NCBI GenBank assembly: GCA_030831135.1
Contig: JAURLR010000380.1
Span: 1-10,371, forward strand
Length of the DNA stretch: 10,371 bases
Source of the DNA: Alphaproteobacteria bacterium
Lineage (GTDB): Bacteria; Pseudomonadota; Alphaproteobacteria; UBA6615
Direction of reading: 5' to 3'
Positions 1 to 7,104 of this stretch are shown one piece after another. The position numbers were made by a program, and so were the translations under genes. Position 1 is the stretch's first letter. The number at the start of each line of letters is the position of its first letter. Below the pieces are notes generated by a model, which worked only from the letters and a program-made list of their open reading frames with translations, was not told where the DNA came from and did no database searches.

Positions 1-39
1 GCCGCCGCCAATCTCCTCATTACAGAGACGACTTCATGA
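1..39 (+). CDS. Possible 3' end of an upstream gene (partial)
   Basis: Reading from base 1, the frame gives AAANLLITETTS and then a TGA at 37-39. That stop overlaps the ATG of the next gene (ATGA, 36-39). Such four-base overlaps recur in this window at pyrF/trpF and trpB/trpA, so an upstream gene of the same operon may end here. Twelve codons are too few to name a product. The frame used by the epimerase gene is also open back to base 3, so coding in this stretch is not proven. Confidence 0.3.
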   Translation, partial: AAANLLITETTS

Positions 40-1208
40 CGGTCGATGCACGACACATACGAAACTGGCTGGCAAACGAAGTCCTGCCGCTCTGGTCCCA
101 CGCGGGTCTCGACACGGAAGCCGGGGGCTTTGCCGAAAAACTCACGCTCCACGGACGACCGCTGCTTGACGCCGACAAGCGGATGCGGGTTCAGGCGCGT
201 CAGATATACGTCTACAGCCACGCCCATCTGCTGGACTGGGAACCGTCCACGGACGGTCCGACAGCACTCGAAGCCGCCTATCACGGTTTCGACTTCCTGA
301 CCCGGCAGTTCTGGCGTGAAGACGGCGGGTTCGTGTTTTCGGTCAAGCGGAACGGCAGCCATGCCGATACCCGGGTCGAATCCTATGAACAGGCCTTCGC
401 GATCTTCGCCTTTGCCTGGCATTTCCGTGCCACGGGTGACGCCGCCGCCGTCGAATGGGCCGAACGCACGCTGGCCTTTCTCGATGACAATCTCGGCGAT
501 CTCGAACATGGCGGGTATCACGAGAACCCGACCCGTGACCTGCCGCGCCGCCAGAACCCGCATATGCACCTGCTCGAAGCCTTTCTGGCCTGGCACACGA
601 CCACCGGCGAAGACATCTGGCTGCGACGCGCACGGGATATCTTTGCCCTGTTCCGGTCCCGTTTCTTTGATCGTGAAACCGGAACGCTGGGCGAATTTTT
701 CGACGCCACATGGGCGCCGGCCACAGGCACCATGGGCAAGATCATCGAACCCGGACACCATTTCGAGTGGGTTTGGCTGCTCGAACGATACGCACAGGCC
801 ACGGGTGAGGATGTGCACGCCGAATCCGAGGCGCTTTATCGGTTTGCAGAGACCCACGGCGTCGACCGCAACCCCGGCCCTGCTGCGGATCTGGTCTTTG
901 ATTCGGTGCTGCGCCACGGCACCTCGCTGGACGAGAACAAGCGCCTCTGGGTCCAGACCGAGGCCATCAAGGCGCAACTCGCGCGCATGGAATTCCACGA
1001 TGACACCGCCGCGGCGCTGCGACTGGAAGAGCTTCTCGATCGCCTGTTCGAACTCTATCTCGCACCGGGAAACGGCATCTGGCAGGACCATCTGGACACG
1101 CAAGGCAAAGGCTTTTCCGAAACTGCCCCGGCGTCCAGCCTGTATCATCTGTTCCTTGCACTGACCGAAGTGCTGCGGGTACGCGACGGGATCCTGACCC
1201 TCGCGTGA
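36..1208 (+). CDS. AGE-family sugar epimerase/isomerase
   Basis: This 390-residue protein matches the usual length (about 380-420) of the N-acylglucosamine 2-epimerase family, a cytosolic (alpha/alpha)6-barrel fold. Family members interconvert GlcNAc/ManNAc, mannose/fructose, cellobiose, or mannose-6-P/fructose-6-P. Visible motifs are RMRVQARQIYVYSHA (49-63), QNPHMHLLEAF (173-183), EPGHHFEW (238-245), RLWVQTEA (303-310) and SLYHLFLAL (368-376). By alignment from memory with characterised members, His241 and His371 would be the catalytic pair. The ATG at 36 gives the normal family N-terminus; the ribosome binding site is weak (AGAG near 24), and the start may be coupled to an upstream stop at 37-39. 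There is no signal peptide. The substrate cannot be read from sequence. Alphaproteobacterial relatives are often annotated as mannose-6-phosphate isomerase, but that is only one option. A 79-base gap separates it from pyrF. Confidence 0.88.
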   Translation: MTVDARHIRNWLANEVLPLWSHAGLDTEAGGFAEKLTLHGRPLLDADKRMRVQARQIYVYSHAHLLDWEPSTDGPTALEAAYHGFDFLTRQFWREDGGFVFSVKRNGSHADTRVESYEQAFAIFAFAWHFRATGDAAAVEWAERTLAFLDDNLGDLEHGGYHENPTRDLPRRQNPHMHLLEAFLAWHTTTGEDIWLRRARDIFALFRSRFFDRETGTLGEFFDATWAPATGTMGKIIEPGHHFEWVWLLERYAQATGEDVHAESEALYRFAETHGVDRNPGPAADLVFDSVLRHGTSLDENKRLWVQTEAIKAQLARMEFHDDTAAALRLEELLDRLFELYLAPGNGIWQDHLDTQGKGFSETAPASSLYHLFLALTEVLRVRDGILTLA

Positions 1209-1287
1209 CCGTTCGGGTTTGCGCAGGACGTCAACGCGCCAGAATGGTTTCCATCCGGGAAGATCATGCTCTAAAAGCAGACGGACT

Positions 1288-2013
1288 ATGACCAACACAC
1301 CAAACCTTCGCGAAAACCCGGTCTTCGTGGCTCTGGATACGCCCGACCTTGATCAGGCCGTTGCCATGGCAAACGCTGTGCGCGGCCATGTGGGCGGCGT
1401 GAAAACCGGGCTTGAGTTCTTCTCGGCCAATGGCGCGGATGGCGTCCGTGCAATTGTCGATCTGGGACTGCCGGTGTTTCTCGATCTCAAGTTTCACGAT
1501 ATCCCCAACACGGTCGCTGGCGCGGTGCGGGCCGTTGCCGGACTTGGTGCCTCGATCGTGAACGTTCACGCGTCGGGTGGCCCCGCCATGCTGGATGCCG
1601 CGCGGGAAGCCGCTGAACATGCCGGGGGCGCATCCCGCCCACTGGTGATCGCCGTGACGGTGCTTACCAGCATGGATGATGGCGATCTGAAGGCTGTGGG
1701 GCAGACACCACCGGCCACCGAACAGGTTGTCCGGCTCGCCCGCCTGACCCAGGAACACGGTCTCGATGGTGTGGTCTGCTCACCCGCCGAGATCGCACCG
1801 ATCCGCGCGGCCTGCGGACCGGATTTCAAACTGGTCGTTCCCGGCATCCGCCCGGACTGGGCGGCGAGCGGCGATCAAAAACGGATCACCACACCGCTTC
1901 AGGCCCGCGAACGCGGCGCAGATATTCTCGTGATCGGCCGCCCGATCACCGGCGCCGAAGACCCCGCCGCCGCCGCGGCACGAATCACCACGGAACTTGG
2001 TCTGACCCCGTGA
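1288..2013 (+). CDS. pyrF: Orotidine 5'-phosphate decarboxylase
   Basis: This enzyme converts OMP to UMP, the last step of de novo pyrimidine synthesis, in the cytosol as a TIM-barrel dimer. The 241-residue product carries the family signature DLKFHDIPNT at 66-75, with catalytic Asp66, Lys68 and Asp71. It also has an N-terminal VALDTP strand (14-19), the GVKTG lysine (Lys39), the phosphate-binding PGIRP (185-189) and GRPIT (217-221). The open frame extends upstream to a TTG at 1219, but those 23 residues are unlike the family, so I chose the ATG at 1288. No strong ribosome binding site precedes it (GACGG at about 1280-1284). The 79-base gap before it shows no convincing promoter, so it may be read with the epimerase gene. 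Its TGA overlaps the trpF GTG by four bases, which suggests translational coupling. Confidence 0.97.
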   Translation: MTNTPNLRENPVFVALDTPDLDQAVAMANAVRGHVGGVKTGLEFFSANGADGVRAIVDLGLPVFLDLKFHDIPNTVAGAVRAVAGLGASIVNVHASGGPAMLDAAREAAEHAGGASRPLVIAVTVLTSMDDGDLKAVGQTPPATEQVVRLARLTQEHGLDGVVCSPAEIAPIRAACGPDFKLVVPGIRPDWAASGDQKRITTPLQARERGADILVIGRPITGAEDPAAAAARITTELGLTP

Positions 2014-2657
2014 ACGTTCAGGCCAAAATTTGCGGCATCAACGATCAAACCGCCATGCGATCGGCCGTTGCGTCGGGCGCGGCGTTTGTCGGGCTGGTGT
2101 TCTATCCCCCCAGCCCACGTGCGCTCGACCCGCAGCAGGCCGCCGATCTCGCCGCCCTTGTGCCCGAAGGCGTGGTCAAGGTCGGCCTGTTTGTTGATCC
2201 GGACAATGCGCTGATCGACACGGTCCTCGCCGAGGTTCGGCTCGACATGTTGCAGCTGCACGGATCGGAAACCCCGGAACGTTGCCGGGAACTGCGTACG
2301 CGGACCGGCCTCCCGGTCATGAAAGCGATCAAGGTCGCCGATGTCGGTGATGTGGCCGCCGCACATGCCTATGACGGCAGCGTCGACTGGCTGATGTTCG
2401 ACGCCAAGGCTCCAGACACCATGGCGAACGCCCTGCCCGGTGGAAATGCGCTGTCCTTTGACTGGACGTTGCTCGCCGGTCAGGAATGGCCGGTGCCATG
2501 GATGCTGGCCGGCGGAATCAAACCCGAGAATGTGGCCGCAGCCGTGGCCGCCTCCGGCGCGCACGTGGTCGACGTTTCCTCCGGGGTCGAATCCGCACCG
2601 GGGCGCAAGGACCCGGCACGGATCGAGGCATTCCTCGACGCCCTGAAAAACCTTTGA
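2010..2657 (+). CDS. trpF: Phosphoribosylanthranilate isomerase
   Basis: TrpF performs the Amadori rearrangement of N-(5'-phosphoribosyl)anthranilate to CdRP, the third step of tryptophan synthesis. The 215-residue single-domain TIM barrel has the catalytic base Cys8 in KICGIND (6-12) and the general acid Asp131 in FDAKAP. Other visible motifs are GLVFYPPSPR (28-37), LQLHGSE (81-87), the phosphate-binding LAGGIKPENV (166-175) and DVSSGVE (188-194). It is a stand-alone enzyme, not fused to TrpC. The start is a GTG inside the pyrF stop (GTGA), with no good Shine-Dalgarno at the right distance, so translation probably depends on ribosomes finishing pyrF. The pyrF-trpF pairing is common in alphaproteobacteria. 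A 52-base gap with a hairpin separates it from trpB. Confidence 0.96.
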   Translation: MNVQAKICGINDQTAMRSAVASGAAFVGLVFYPPSPRALDPQQAADLAALVPEGVVKVGLFVDPDNALIDTVLAEVRLDMLQLHGSETPERCRELRTRTGLPVMKAIKVADVGDVAAAHAYDGSVDWLMFDAKAPDTMANALPGGNALSFDWTLLAGQEWPVPWMLAGGIKPENVAAAVAASGAHVVDVSSGVESAPGRKDPARIEAFLDALKNL

Positions 2658-2660
2658 TCT

Positions 2661-2676
2661 GCACTCTGTTGAGTGC
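2661..2676 (+). repeat. Perfect small hairpin in the trpF-trpB gap
   Basis: GCACTC (2661-2666) and GAGTGC (2671-2676) are exact inverted repeats around a TGTT loop, four bases after the trpF stop. No T run follows (the next bases are GTCCC), so it does not look like an intrinsic terminator. It could be an RNA processing or stabilising hairpin, or an operator half-site pair. No function is shown. Confidence 0.55.
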
Positions 2677-2695
2677 GTCCCGCCTGATGTATAAC
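2669..2695 (+). promoter_or_regulatory. trpB: Candidate internal promoter before trpB
   Basis: TTGAGT (2669-2674) and TATAAC (2690-2695) resemble -35 and -10 boxes, but the spacer is only 15 bases against the usual 17. Transcription would begin near 2702, leaving a leader of only about 8 bases before the trpB ATG. The -35 overlaps the right arm of the GCACTC/GAGTGC hairpin, so a protein or structure there could control it. This is a guess from similarity to consensus. Confidence 0.35.
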
Positions 2696-2709
2696 CACGC
2701 CCGAGTGAT

Positions 2710-3924
2710 ATGAGCGCAGAACCCAACAGCTATCGCACCGGACCCGATGAATTCGGGCATTTTGGCATCTTTGGCGGCCGCTACGTCGCCGAGACGCTGA
2801 TGCCACTGATTCTGGAGGTAGAAAAGGCTTACGAAGCTGCCAAAGCCGACCCTTCGTTTCAGGCCGAACTCGACGAATTCCTGAAACATTACGTCGGTCG
2901 CCCCAGCCCGCTCTATTTCGCCGAACGCCTGACCGAGCATTACGGCGGCGCGAAAATCTACTTCAAGCGCGACGAGCTGAACCACACCGGCGCGCACAAG
3001 ATCAACAACTGCATGGGCCAGATTCTGCTTGCCCGGCGGATGGGCAAGAAACGCATCATCGCCGAGACCGGCGCAGGCCAGCACGGGGTCGCCACCGCGA
3101 CCGTCTGCGCGCGCTTCGGTCTGGAATGCGTGGTCTATATGGGCGCGCCCGATATCGAACGGCAGGCGCCCTTTGTGTTCCGCATGAAGCTTCTCGGGGC
3201 AAAGGTCGTGCCCGTGACAAGCGGTACAGCGACCCTCAAGGACGCGATGAACGACGCGCTGAGGGACTGGGTATCGAATGTAGACGACACCTATTACCTG
3301 ATCGGCACCGTGGCGGGCCCCCATCCCTATCCCGCGATGGTCCGGGACTTCCAGTCGGTGATCGGCGTCGAAACCCGGGAACAGATGATGGCTGCGGAAG
3401 GCCGCCTGCCGGATTCTCTGGTGGCGTGCATCGGCGGCGGCTCGAACGCGATGGGGCTGTTCTATCCCTTCCTCGACGACAAGGATGTGCGCATCATCGG
3501 GGTCGAGGCGGCTGGCCACGGACTCGAAAGCGGCCAACATGCGGCATCGCTGACGGGTGGCAGGCCGGGCGTTCTGCACGGCAATCGCACCTATCTGCTG
3601 CAGGATGACGATGGCCAGATTATCGATGCCCATTCGATCTCGGCCGGGCTGGACTATCCGGGTATCGGCCCTGAGCATTCCTGGCTCAATGACAGCGGCC
3701 GCGTGGAATATGTCTCGGTGACCGATGACGAAGCTCTGGACTGTTTCCAGCTTTGCTCGCGGCTTGAGGGCATTATCCCTGCACTCGAACCCTCTCATGC
3801 GCTCGCCCATGTCGGGAAGATTGCACCCGAACTACCCGCCGATCATCTCATGGTGATGAACATGTGCGGGCGCGGCGACAAGGATGTCTTCACAGTTGCC
3901 GACGCACTGGGGGTTAAACTGTGA
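2710..3924 (+). CDS. trpB: Tryptophan synthase beta chain
   Basis: TrpB is the PLP-dependent beta subunit that joins indole and L-serine to give L-tryptophan, in an alpha2-beta2 complex with TrpA. The 404-residue product has the usual length. The PLP Schiff-base lysine is Lys97 in [10 protein letters not shown] (91-100), and the catalytic glutamate is Glu119 in AETGAGQHG (118-126). The PLP-phosphate loop is GGGSNA (242-247), and the cation/COMM and C-terminal motifs [15 protein letters not shown] (311-325) and GRGDKD (387-392) are present. It is the classical TrpB1 type, not TrpB2. The ATG at 2710 has only a weak GAG (2703-2705) upstream. Its TGA overlaps the trpA GTG (GTGA), so the two subunits are probably made in matched amounts. 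An internal promoter may sit in the gap before it. Confidence 0.98.
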   Translation: MSAEPNSYRTGPDEFGHFGIFGGRYVAETLMPLILEVEKAYEAAKADPSFQAELDEFLKHYVGRPSPLYFAERLTEHYGGAKIYFKRDELNHTGAHKINNCMGQILLARRMGKKRIIAETGAGQHGVATATVCARFGLECVVYMGAPDIERQAPFVFRMKLLGAKVVPVTSGTATLKDAMNDALRDWVSNVDDTYYLIGTVAGPHPYPAMVRDFQSVIGVETREQMMAAEGRLPDSLVACIGGGSNAMGLFYPFLDDKDVRIIGVEAAGHGLESGQHAASLTGGRPGVLHGNRTYLLQDDDGQIIDAHSISAGLDYPGIGPEHSWLNDSGRVEYVSVTDDEALDCFQLCSRLEGIIPALEPSHALAHVGKIAPELPADHLMVMNMCGRGDKDVFTVADALGVKL

Positions 3925-4775
3925 GCCGGGGCACCACCAGCGGGCGCGTCGAAGCGCGTTTTGCGACCCTGCGCAAGGAAGGCCGTGCGGCCTTCGTGCC
4001 GTTCATCATGGCCGCCGATCCGGACTATGCCACCTCTCTGGAAATTCTGAAGGGATTGCCTGCCGCCGGGGCCGACATGATCGAAATCGGCGTGATGTAC
4101 TCCGACCCCATGGCCGATGGTCCGGCGATTCAGGCGGCCGGGCTGCGCGCCAAAGCCGGCGGTGCGCGGGTCACGCGCACGCTGGAGATGGTACGCGCAT
4201 TCCGCGCCGAGGATCAGGACACGCCCATCATCCTGATGGGATACTACAATCCGATCTATATCTACGGCGTGGAGAAGTTTCTGACGGATGCCCGCGAGGC
4301 CGGTGTCGACGGCCTGATCGTGGTGGACCTGCCGCCCGAGGAAGATTCCGAACTGTGCCTGCCCGCACTTGATGCGGGGATGCACTTCATCCGGCTGGCG
4401 ACGCCCACCACCGATGACATACGCCTGCCCGCTGTTCTCGCGAACACATCGGGCTTCGTCTACTACGTGGCTGTCGCCGGGATCACCGGCACCAAATCGG
4501 CCGACACTGGCACCATTCATGCTGCTGTTGACCGCCTGAAACGCCATACGGATTTGCCGGTTGCCGTCGGCTTCGGGATCAAGACGCCTCAACAGGCTGG
4601 TGCCGTCGCCGAGGTCGCGGATGCGGCGGTGGTCGGATCGGCCATCGTGCAGACCATTGCGGACAATCTGGATGCAGACGGCAAGGCCTTGCCGGGGCTG
4701 GTCGAAAAGGTTCTGAACTTCACGCGGGAACTGTCGAGCGGCGTGCGCAACGCCACACGCCAGGCCGCCGAATAG
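3921..4775 (+). CDS. trpA: Tryptophan synthase alpha chain
   Basis: TrpA cleaves indole-3-glycerol phosphate to indole and glyceraldehyde-3-phosphate and passes indole through a tunnel to TrpB. The 284-residue TIM barrel keeps both catalytic residues, Glu55 (IEIG) and Asp66 (SDPMADGP), at the standard 11-residue spacing. Phosphate-binding VGFGIKTP (216-223) and VVGSAIV (237-243) are intact. The active-site loop 2 reads GVMYSDP, where the enterobacterial enzyme has GVPFSDP, and loop 6 reads AVAGITGT (184-191) rather than the SVTGVTG type. These are conservative differences that I do not expect to abolish activity. The start is a GTG overlapping the trpB stop, preceded by GGGGG (3909-3913) at seven bases. 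accD follows after 18 bases. Confidence 0.97.
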   Translation: MSRGTTSGRVEARFATLRKEGRAAFVPFIMAADPDYATSLEILKGLPAAGADMIEIGVMYSDPMADGPAIQAAGLRAKAGGARVTRTLEMVRAFRAEDQDTPIILMGYYNPIYIYGVEKFLTDAREAGVDGLIVVDLPPEEDSELCLPALDAGMHFIRLATPTTDDIRLPAVLANTSGFVYYVAVAGITGTKSADTGTIHAAVDRLKRHTDLPVAVGFGIKTPQQAGAVAEVADAAVVGSAIVQTIADNLDADGKALPGLVEKVLNFTRELSSGVRNATRQAAE

Positions 4776-4780
4776 GGACC

Positions 4781-4786
4781 GGGGGA
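4781..4786 (+). promoter_or_regulatory. accD: Ribosome binding site that fixes the accD GTG start
   Basis: GGGGGA lies seven bases before the GTG at 4794. It is the only good Shine-Dalgarno in the 18-base trpA-accD gap, and it supports the GTG as the start, giving the family N-terminus MSWLSEFVRP. Confidence 0.6.
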
Positions 4787-4793
4787 CGCACGC

Positions 4794-5717
4794 GTGAGCT
4801 GGCTCTCCGAATTCGTCCGACCCAAAATCCGGGCTCTCGTCGGGGCCAAGGATGTACCGGACAATCTCTGGCACAAATGCCCCTCCTGCGAGCAGATGCT
4901 GTTCCATCGGGAGCTGGAAGAAAATCTCCACGTCTGCCATGCCTGCGGACACCACATGCGGATCAGCGCGCGCCAGCGCCTGGGAATGCTTTTCGATGCT
5001 GGCGCATTCACGCCGGTGAGCTTACCCGCCGTGACGCCGGACCCGCTGAAGTTCCGGGACAGTCGCCGCTATACCGAGCGCCTGAAGGAAGCCCAGTCCA
5101 AATCCGGGGAACGCGAAGCCATCATGGTCGGGCATGGCACGATCAAGGGGCAGGCTGCGGTCATTGCCGCATTCGATTTCTCCTTCATGGGCGGCTCCAT
5201 GGGTCAGGCGGTCGGCGCGGGCTTGTTGAAGGCGGCCGACACCGCCCTCGAACTTGACGCGGCCCTGGTCGCGGTTCCAGCTTCAGGGGGTGCCCGCATG
5301 CAGGAAGGCATGCTGAGCCTTGTTCAGATGCCCCGCACCGTGATCGCCGTCGAGCGGGTCCGGGAAGCCGGATTGCCCTATATCGTGCTGCTGACCGACC
5401 CGACCACAGGCGGTGTATCGGCCTCCTTCGCCATGCTGGGCGACATCCAGATTGCCGAACCCAGCGCCATGATCGGGTTCGCCGGCAAGCGGGTCATCCA
5501 GGATACGGTGCGCGAAGAACTGCCCGAAGGATTCCAGACCGCCGAATATCTGCGCGATCACGGCATGGTTGATATGGTCGTCCCCCGCGCCGAACTCCCG
5601 GCCACCATCGGCCGCCTGCTGTCCCTGCTGCGCAACCGGAAAGGCCCGGAAACGGCCGGCTTGATCGCAATCCCCGGGCCCAAACAAAAATCCGCCGCCA
5701 GTCTCGATGCCGACTGA
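4794..5717 (+). CDS. accD: Acetyl-CoA carboxylase carboxyltransferase beta subunit
   Basis: AccD, with AccA, moves the carboxyl group from biotin on AccB to acetyl-CoA, making malonyl-CoA, the committed step of fatty-acid synthesis. The 307-residue protein begins with the diagnostic four-cysteine zinc ribbon: Cys29, Cys32, Cys48 and Cys51 (CPSC and CHAC). The crotonase-fold carboxyltransferase domain follows, with SFMGGSMGQAVG, PASGGARMQEG, TTGGVSASFAMLGD and IGFAGKRVIQ, and ends in the EELPEGFQ...HGMVDMVV region. The GTG start follows a strong GGGGGA. Its last 11 bases overlap folC. Linkage of accD to trpA and folC is a recognised arrangement in alphaproteobacteria, while accA lies elsewhere. 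No defect is seen. Confidence 0.97.
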   Translation: MSWLSEFVRPKIRALVGAKDVPDNLWHKCPSCEQMLFHRELEENLHVCHACGHHMRISARQRLGMLFDAGAFTPVSLPAVTPDPLKFRDSRRYTERLKEAQSKSGEREAIMVGHGTIKGQAAVIAAFDFSFMGGSMGQAVGAGLLKAADTALELDAALVAVPASGGARMQEGMLSLVQMPRTVIAVERVREAGLPYIVLLTDPTTGGVSASFAMLGDIQIAEPSAMIGFAGKRVIQDTVREELPEGFQTAEYLRDHGMVDMVVPRAELPATIGRLLSLLRNRKGPETAGLIAIPGPKQKSAASLDAD

Positions 5718-7095
5718 CGGGACATCCACGGAGACAGGGGATGACCTGTCCCGCGAGATTGAGGCGATCCTCGCGCGCTTCGTGCGCTACCATCCCGACC
5801 GCATAGACCTTTCACTCGACCGGATGTATCGCCTGCTGGACGATCTGGGCAATCCGCAGGATGCATTGCCGCCGACCATCCATATCGCCGGTACGAACGG
5901 CAAAGGCTCGGTCTCCGCGTTTCTGGCTGCCGCACTCGAAGTTGGTGGACAGACGGTCAGTGTCTACACCTCGCCCCATCTCATCCGGTTTGCCGAGCGC
6001 TATCACGTCGCCGGTGCGCCCCTGAGCGATGCCGCTCTGCTGGCGCTGTTCGAGGAGGTCGAAGCACTGAACGCTGGCAAGCCAGCGACTGAGTTCGAGA
6101 TCACGACAGCCGCAGCCTTTCTGGCCATGTCGCGAACGCTGGCGGATTACGTGATTCTGGAAACTGGTCTCGGCGGTCGTTTTGACGCGACGAATGTCGT
6201 GCGCCAGCCCGCTGCCACGGTCATCACGCGGATCGGCCTCGACCACATGAACTTCCTTGGACCCGATATTGAATCGATCGCCGGGGAAAAGGCCGCCATC
6301 CAGAAAAAGGGCACACCCTCAATCCTTGCGCCACAGGAACCCGGCGTCGTCGAGGTTGTCACGGCAGCCGCGGAAGCCATCGGGGCGCCGCTGTACCGGG
6401 CCGGTCACGAATGGGACATTACCCCGACCGATGATGGGGGTGGCGTCTATCGCCGCGCGGAAACGGTCTGGCCGTTACCCCCGCCGGGCCTGCCGGGGCG
6501 GCACCAGCTCGACAATGCCGCAGCGGCGGCGGCCTGTCACGAAATCTGCGGTTTTCCGGGCATCGCGCGCGACGCTGTCGCCATCGGCATCCGCAACGTC
6601 ACATGGCCGGGCCGGATGGAATGGGTCCAGCGTGGCGCGCTGGCCGATCTTCTGCCGCAGGGCTGGGAGCTCTGGCTCGACGCAGCCCACAACCCGCAGG
6701 GTGCCCAGGCGCTCGCGGATGCCTTCCGGGCGCTCAACCGGCGTGACCCCCGCCCCCTGCATCTGGTGTTTGCCGTGTTGGGCGACAAGGACATACCGGG
6801 ATTTCTGGTACCCTTCCGGGGTCTTGTGGAGACGGCCACGGCTGTCCCCATCGCCAACGAAGAGCGCGCCAGCCCCGTTGCTGAACTGATACGCGAAGCC
6901 AGGCAAGCCGGACTGGATGCGCGCGGGGCAGACTCCGTCCCGGCTGCGGTGGCATCGGTGACCGACGAAAAGGGTCCAGCGCGGGTTCTGATTGCCGGAT
7001 CACACCTGTTGATCGGGGCCGCGATGGCGGCCAACCGCCAGAACGGAGACGCCTGGTTGGACCAGATCGACGGCGGGCATTACTGTGCCCATTGA
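5707..7095 (+). CDS. folC: Dihydrofolate/folylpolyglutamate synthase
   Basis: FolC makes dihydrofolate from dihydropteroate and glutamate and adds further glutamates to folates, using ATP. The 462-residue Mur-ligase-like protein has the P-loop AGTNGKGS (61-68) and the SPHL motif (89-92). It also has the ETGLGGRFDATN core (152-163), the LDHMNFLG metal-site histidine region (His180), GRHQLDN (264-270) and the C-terminal-domain DAAHNP (325-330). The N-terminal RIDLSLDRMYRLLDDLGNP (32-50) is typical. The start at ATG 5707 lies inside the end of accD, and no Shine-Dalgarno is visible in front of it, so translation is probably coupled to accD. Whether both synthase activities are present cannot be told from sequence. 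The dioxygenase gene follows after nine bases. Confidence 0.96.
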   Translation: MPTDGTSTETGDDLSREIEAILARFVRYHPDRIDLSLDRMYRLLDDLGNPQDALPPTIHIAGTNGKGSVSAFLAAALEVGGQTVSVYTSPHLIRFAERYHVAGAPLSDAALLALFEEVEALNAGKPATEFEITTAAAFLAMSRTLADYVILETGLGGRFDATNVVRQPAATVITRIGLDHMNFLGPDIESIAGEKAAIQKKGTPSILAPQEPGVVEVVTAAAEAIGAPLYRAGHEWDITPTDDGGGVYRRAETVWPLPPPGLPGRHQLDNAAAAAACHEICGFPGIARDAVAIGIRNVTWPGRMEWVQRGALADLLPQGWELWLDAAHNPQGAQALADAFRALNRRDPRPLHLVFAVLGDKDIPGFLVPFRGLVETATAVPIANEERASPVAELIREARQAGLDARGADSVPAAVASVTDEKGPARVLIAGSHLLIGAAMAANRQNGDAWLDQIDGGHYCAH

Positions 7096-7099
7096 GGAG
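7094..7099 (+). promoter_or_regulatory. Strong RBS overlapping the folC stop
   Basis: GAGGAG begins within the folC TGA (7093-7095) and sits five bases before the ATG at 7105. It is the best Shine-Dalgarno in the + strand operon, so the dioxygenase gene can be translated well from the operon transcript without needing coupling. Confidence 0.65.
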
Positions 7100-7104
7100 C
7101 GCGC

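Noticed and set aside
1219-1287. Upstream extension of pyrF to a TTG, adding 23 residues
   Set aside because: The extra residues are Arg/Ser-rich and unlike PyrF N-termini. The ATG at 1288 gives the expected length.
1209-1287. Promoter for pyrF in the gap (TTGCGC...GAATGG and similar pairs)
   Set aside because: The matches to -35 and -10 consensus are too poor to separate from chance. It was left out as a feature.
2518-3810. A 430-codon open frame on the minus strand, antisense to trpB
   Set aside because: It lies wholly against the clear trpB and the end of trpF, has no recognisable motif, and its composition (many Arg, His, Ala, Gly) is that of a high-GC shadow frame.
3843-4955. A 370-codon open frame on the minus strand across trpA
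   Set aside because: It is antisense to trpB end, trpA and accD start, which are all well supported. The product shows no family motif.
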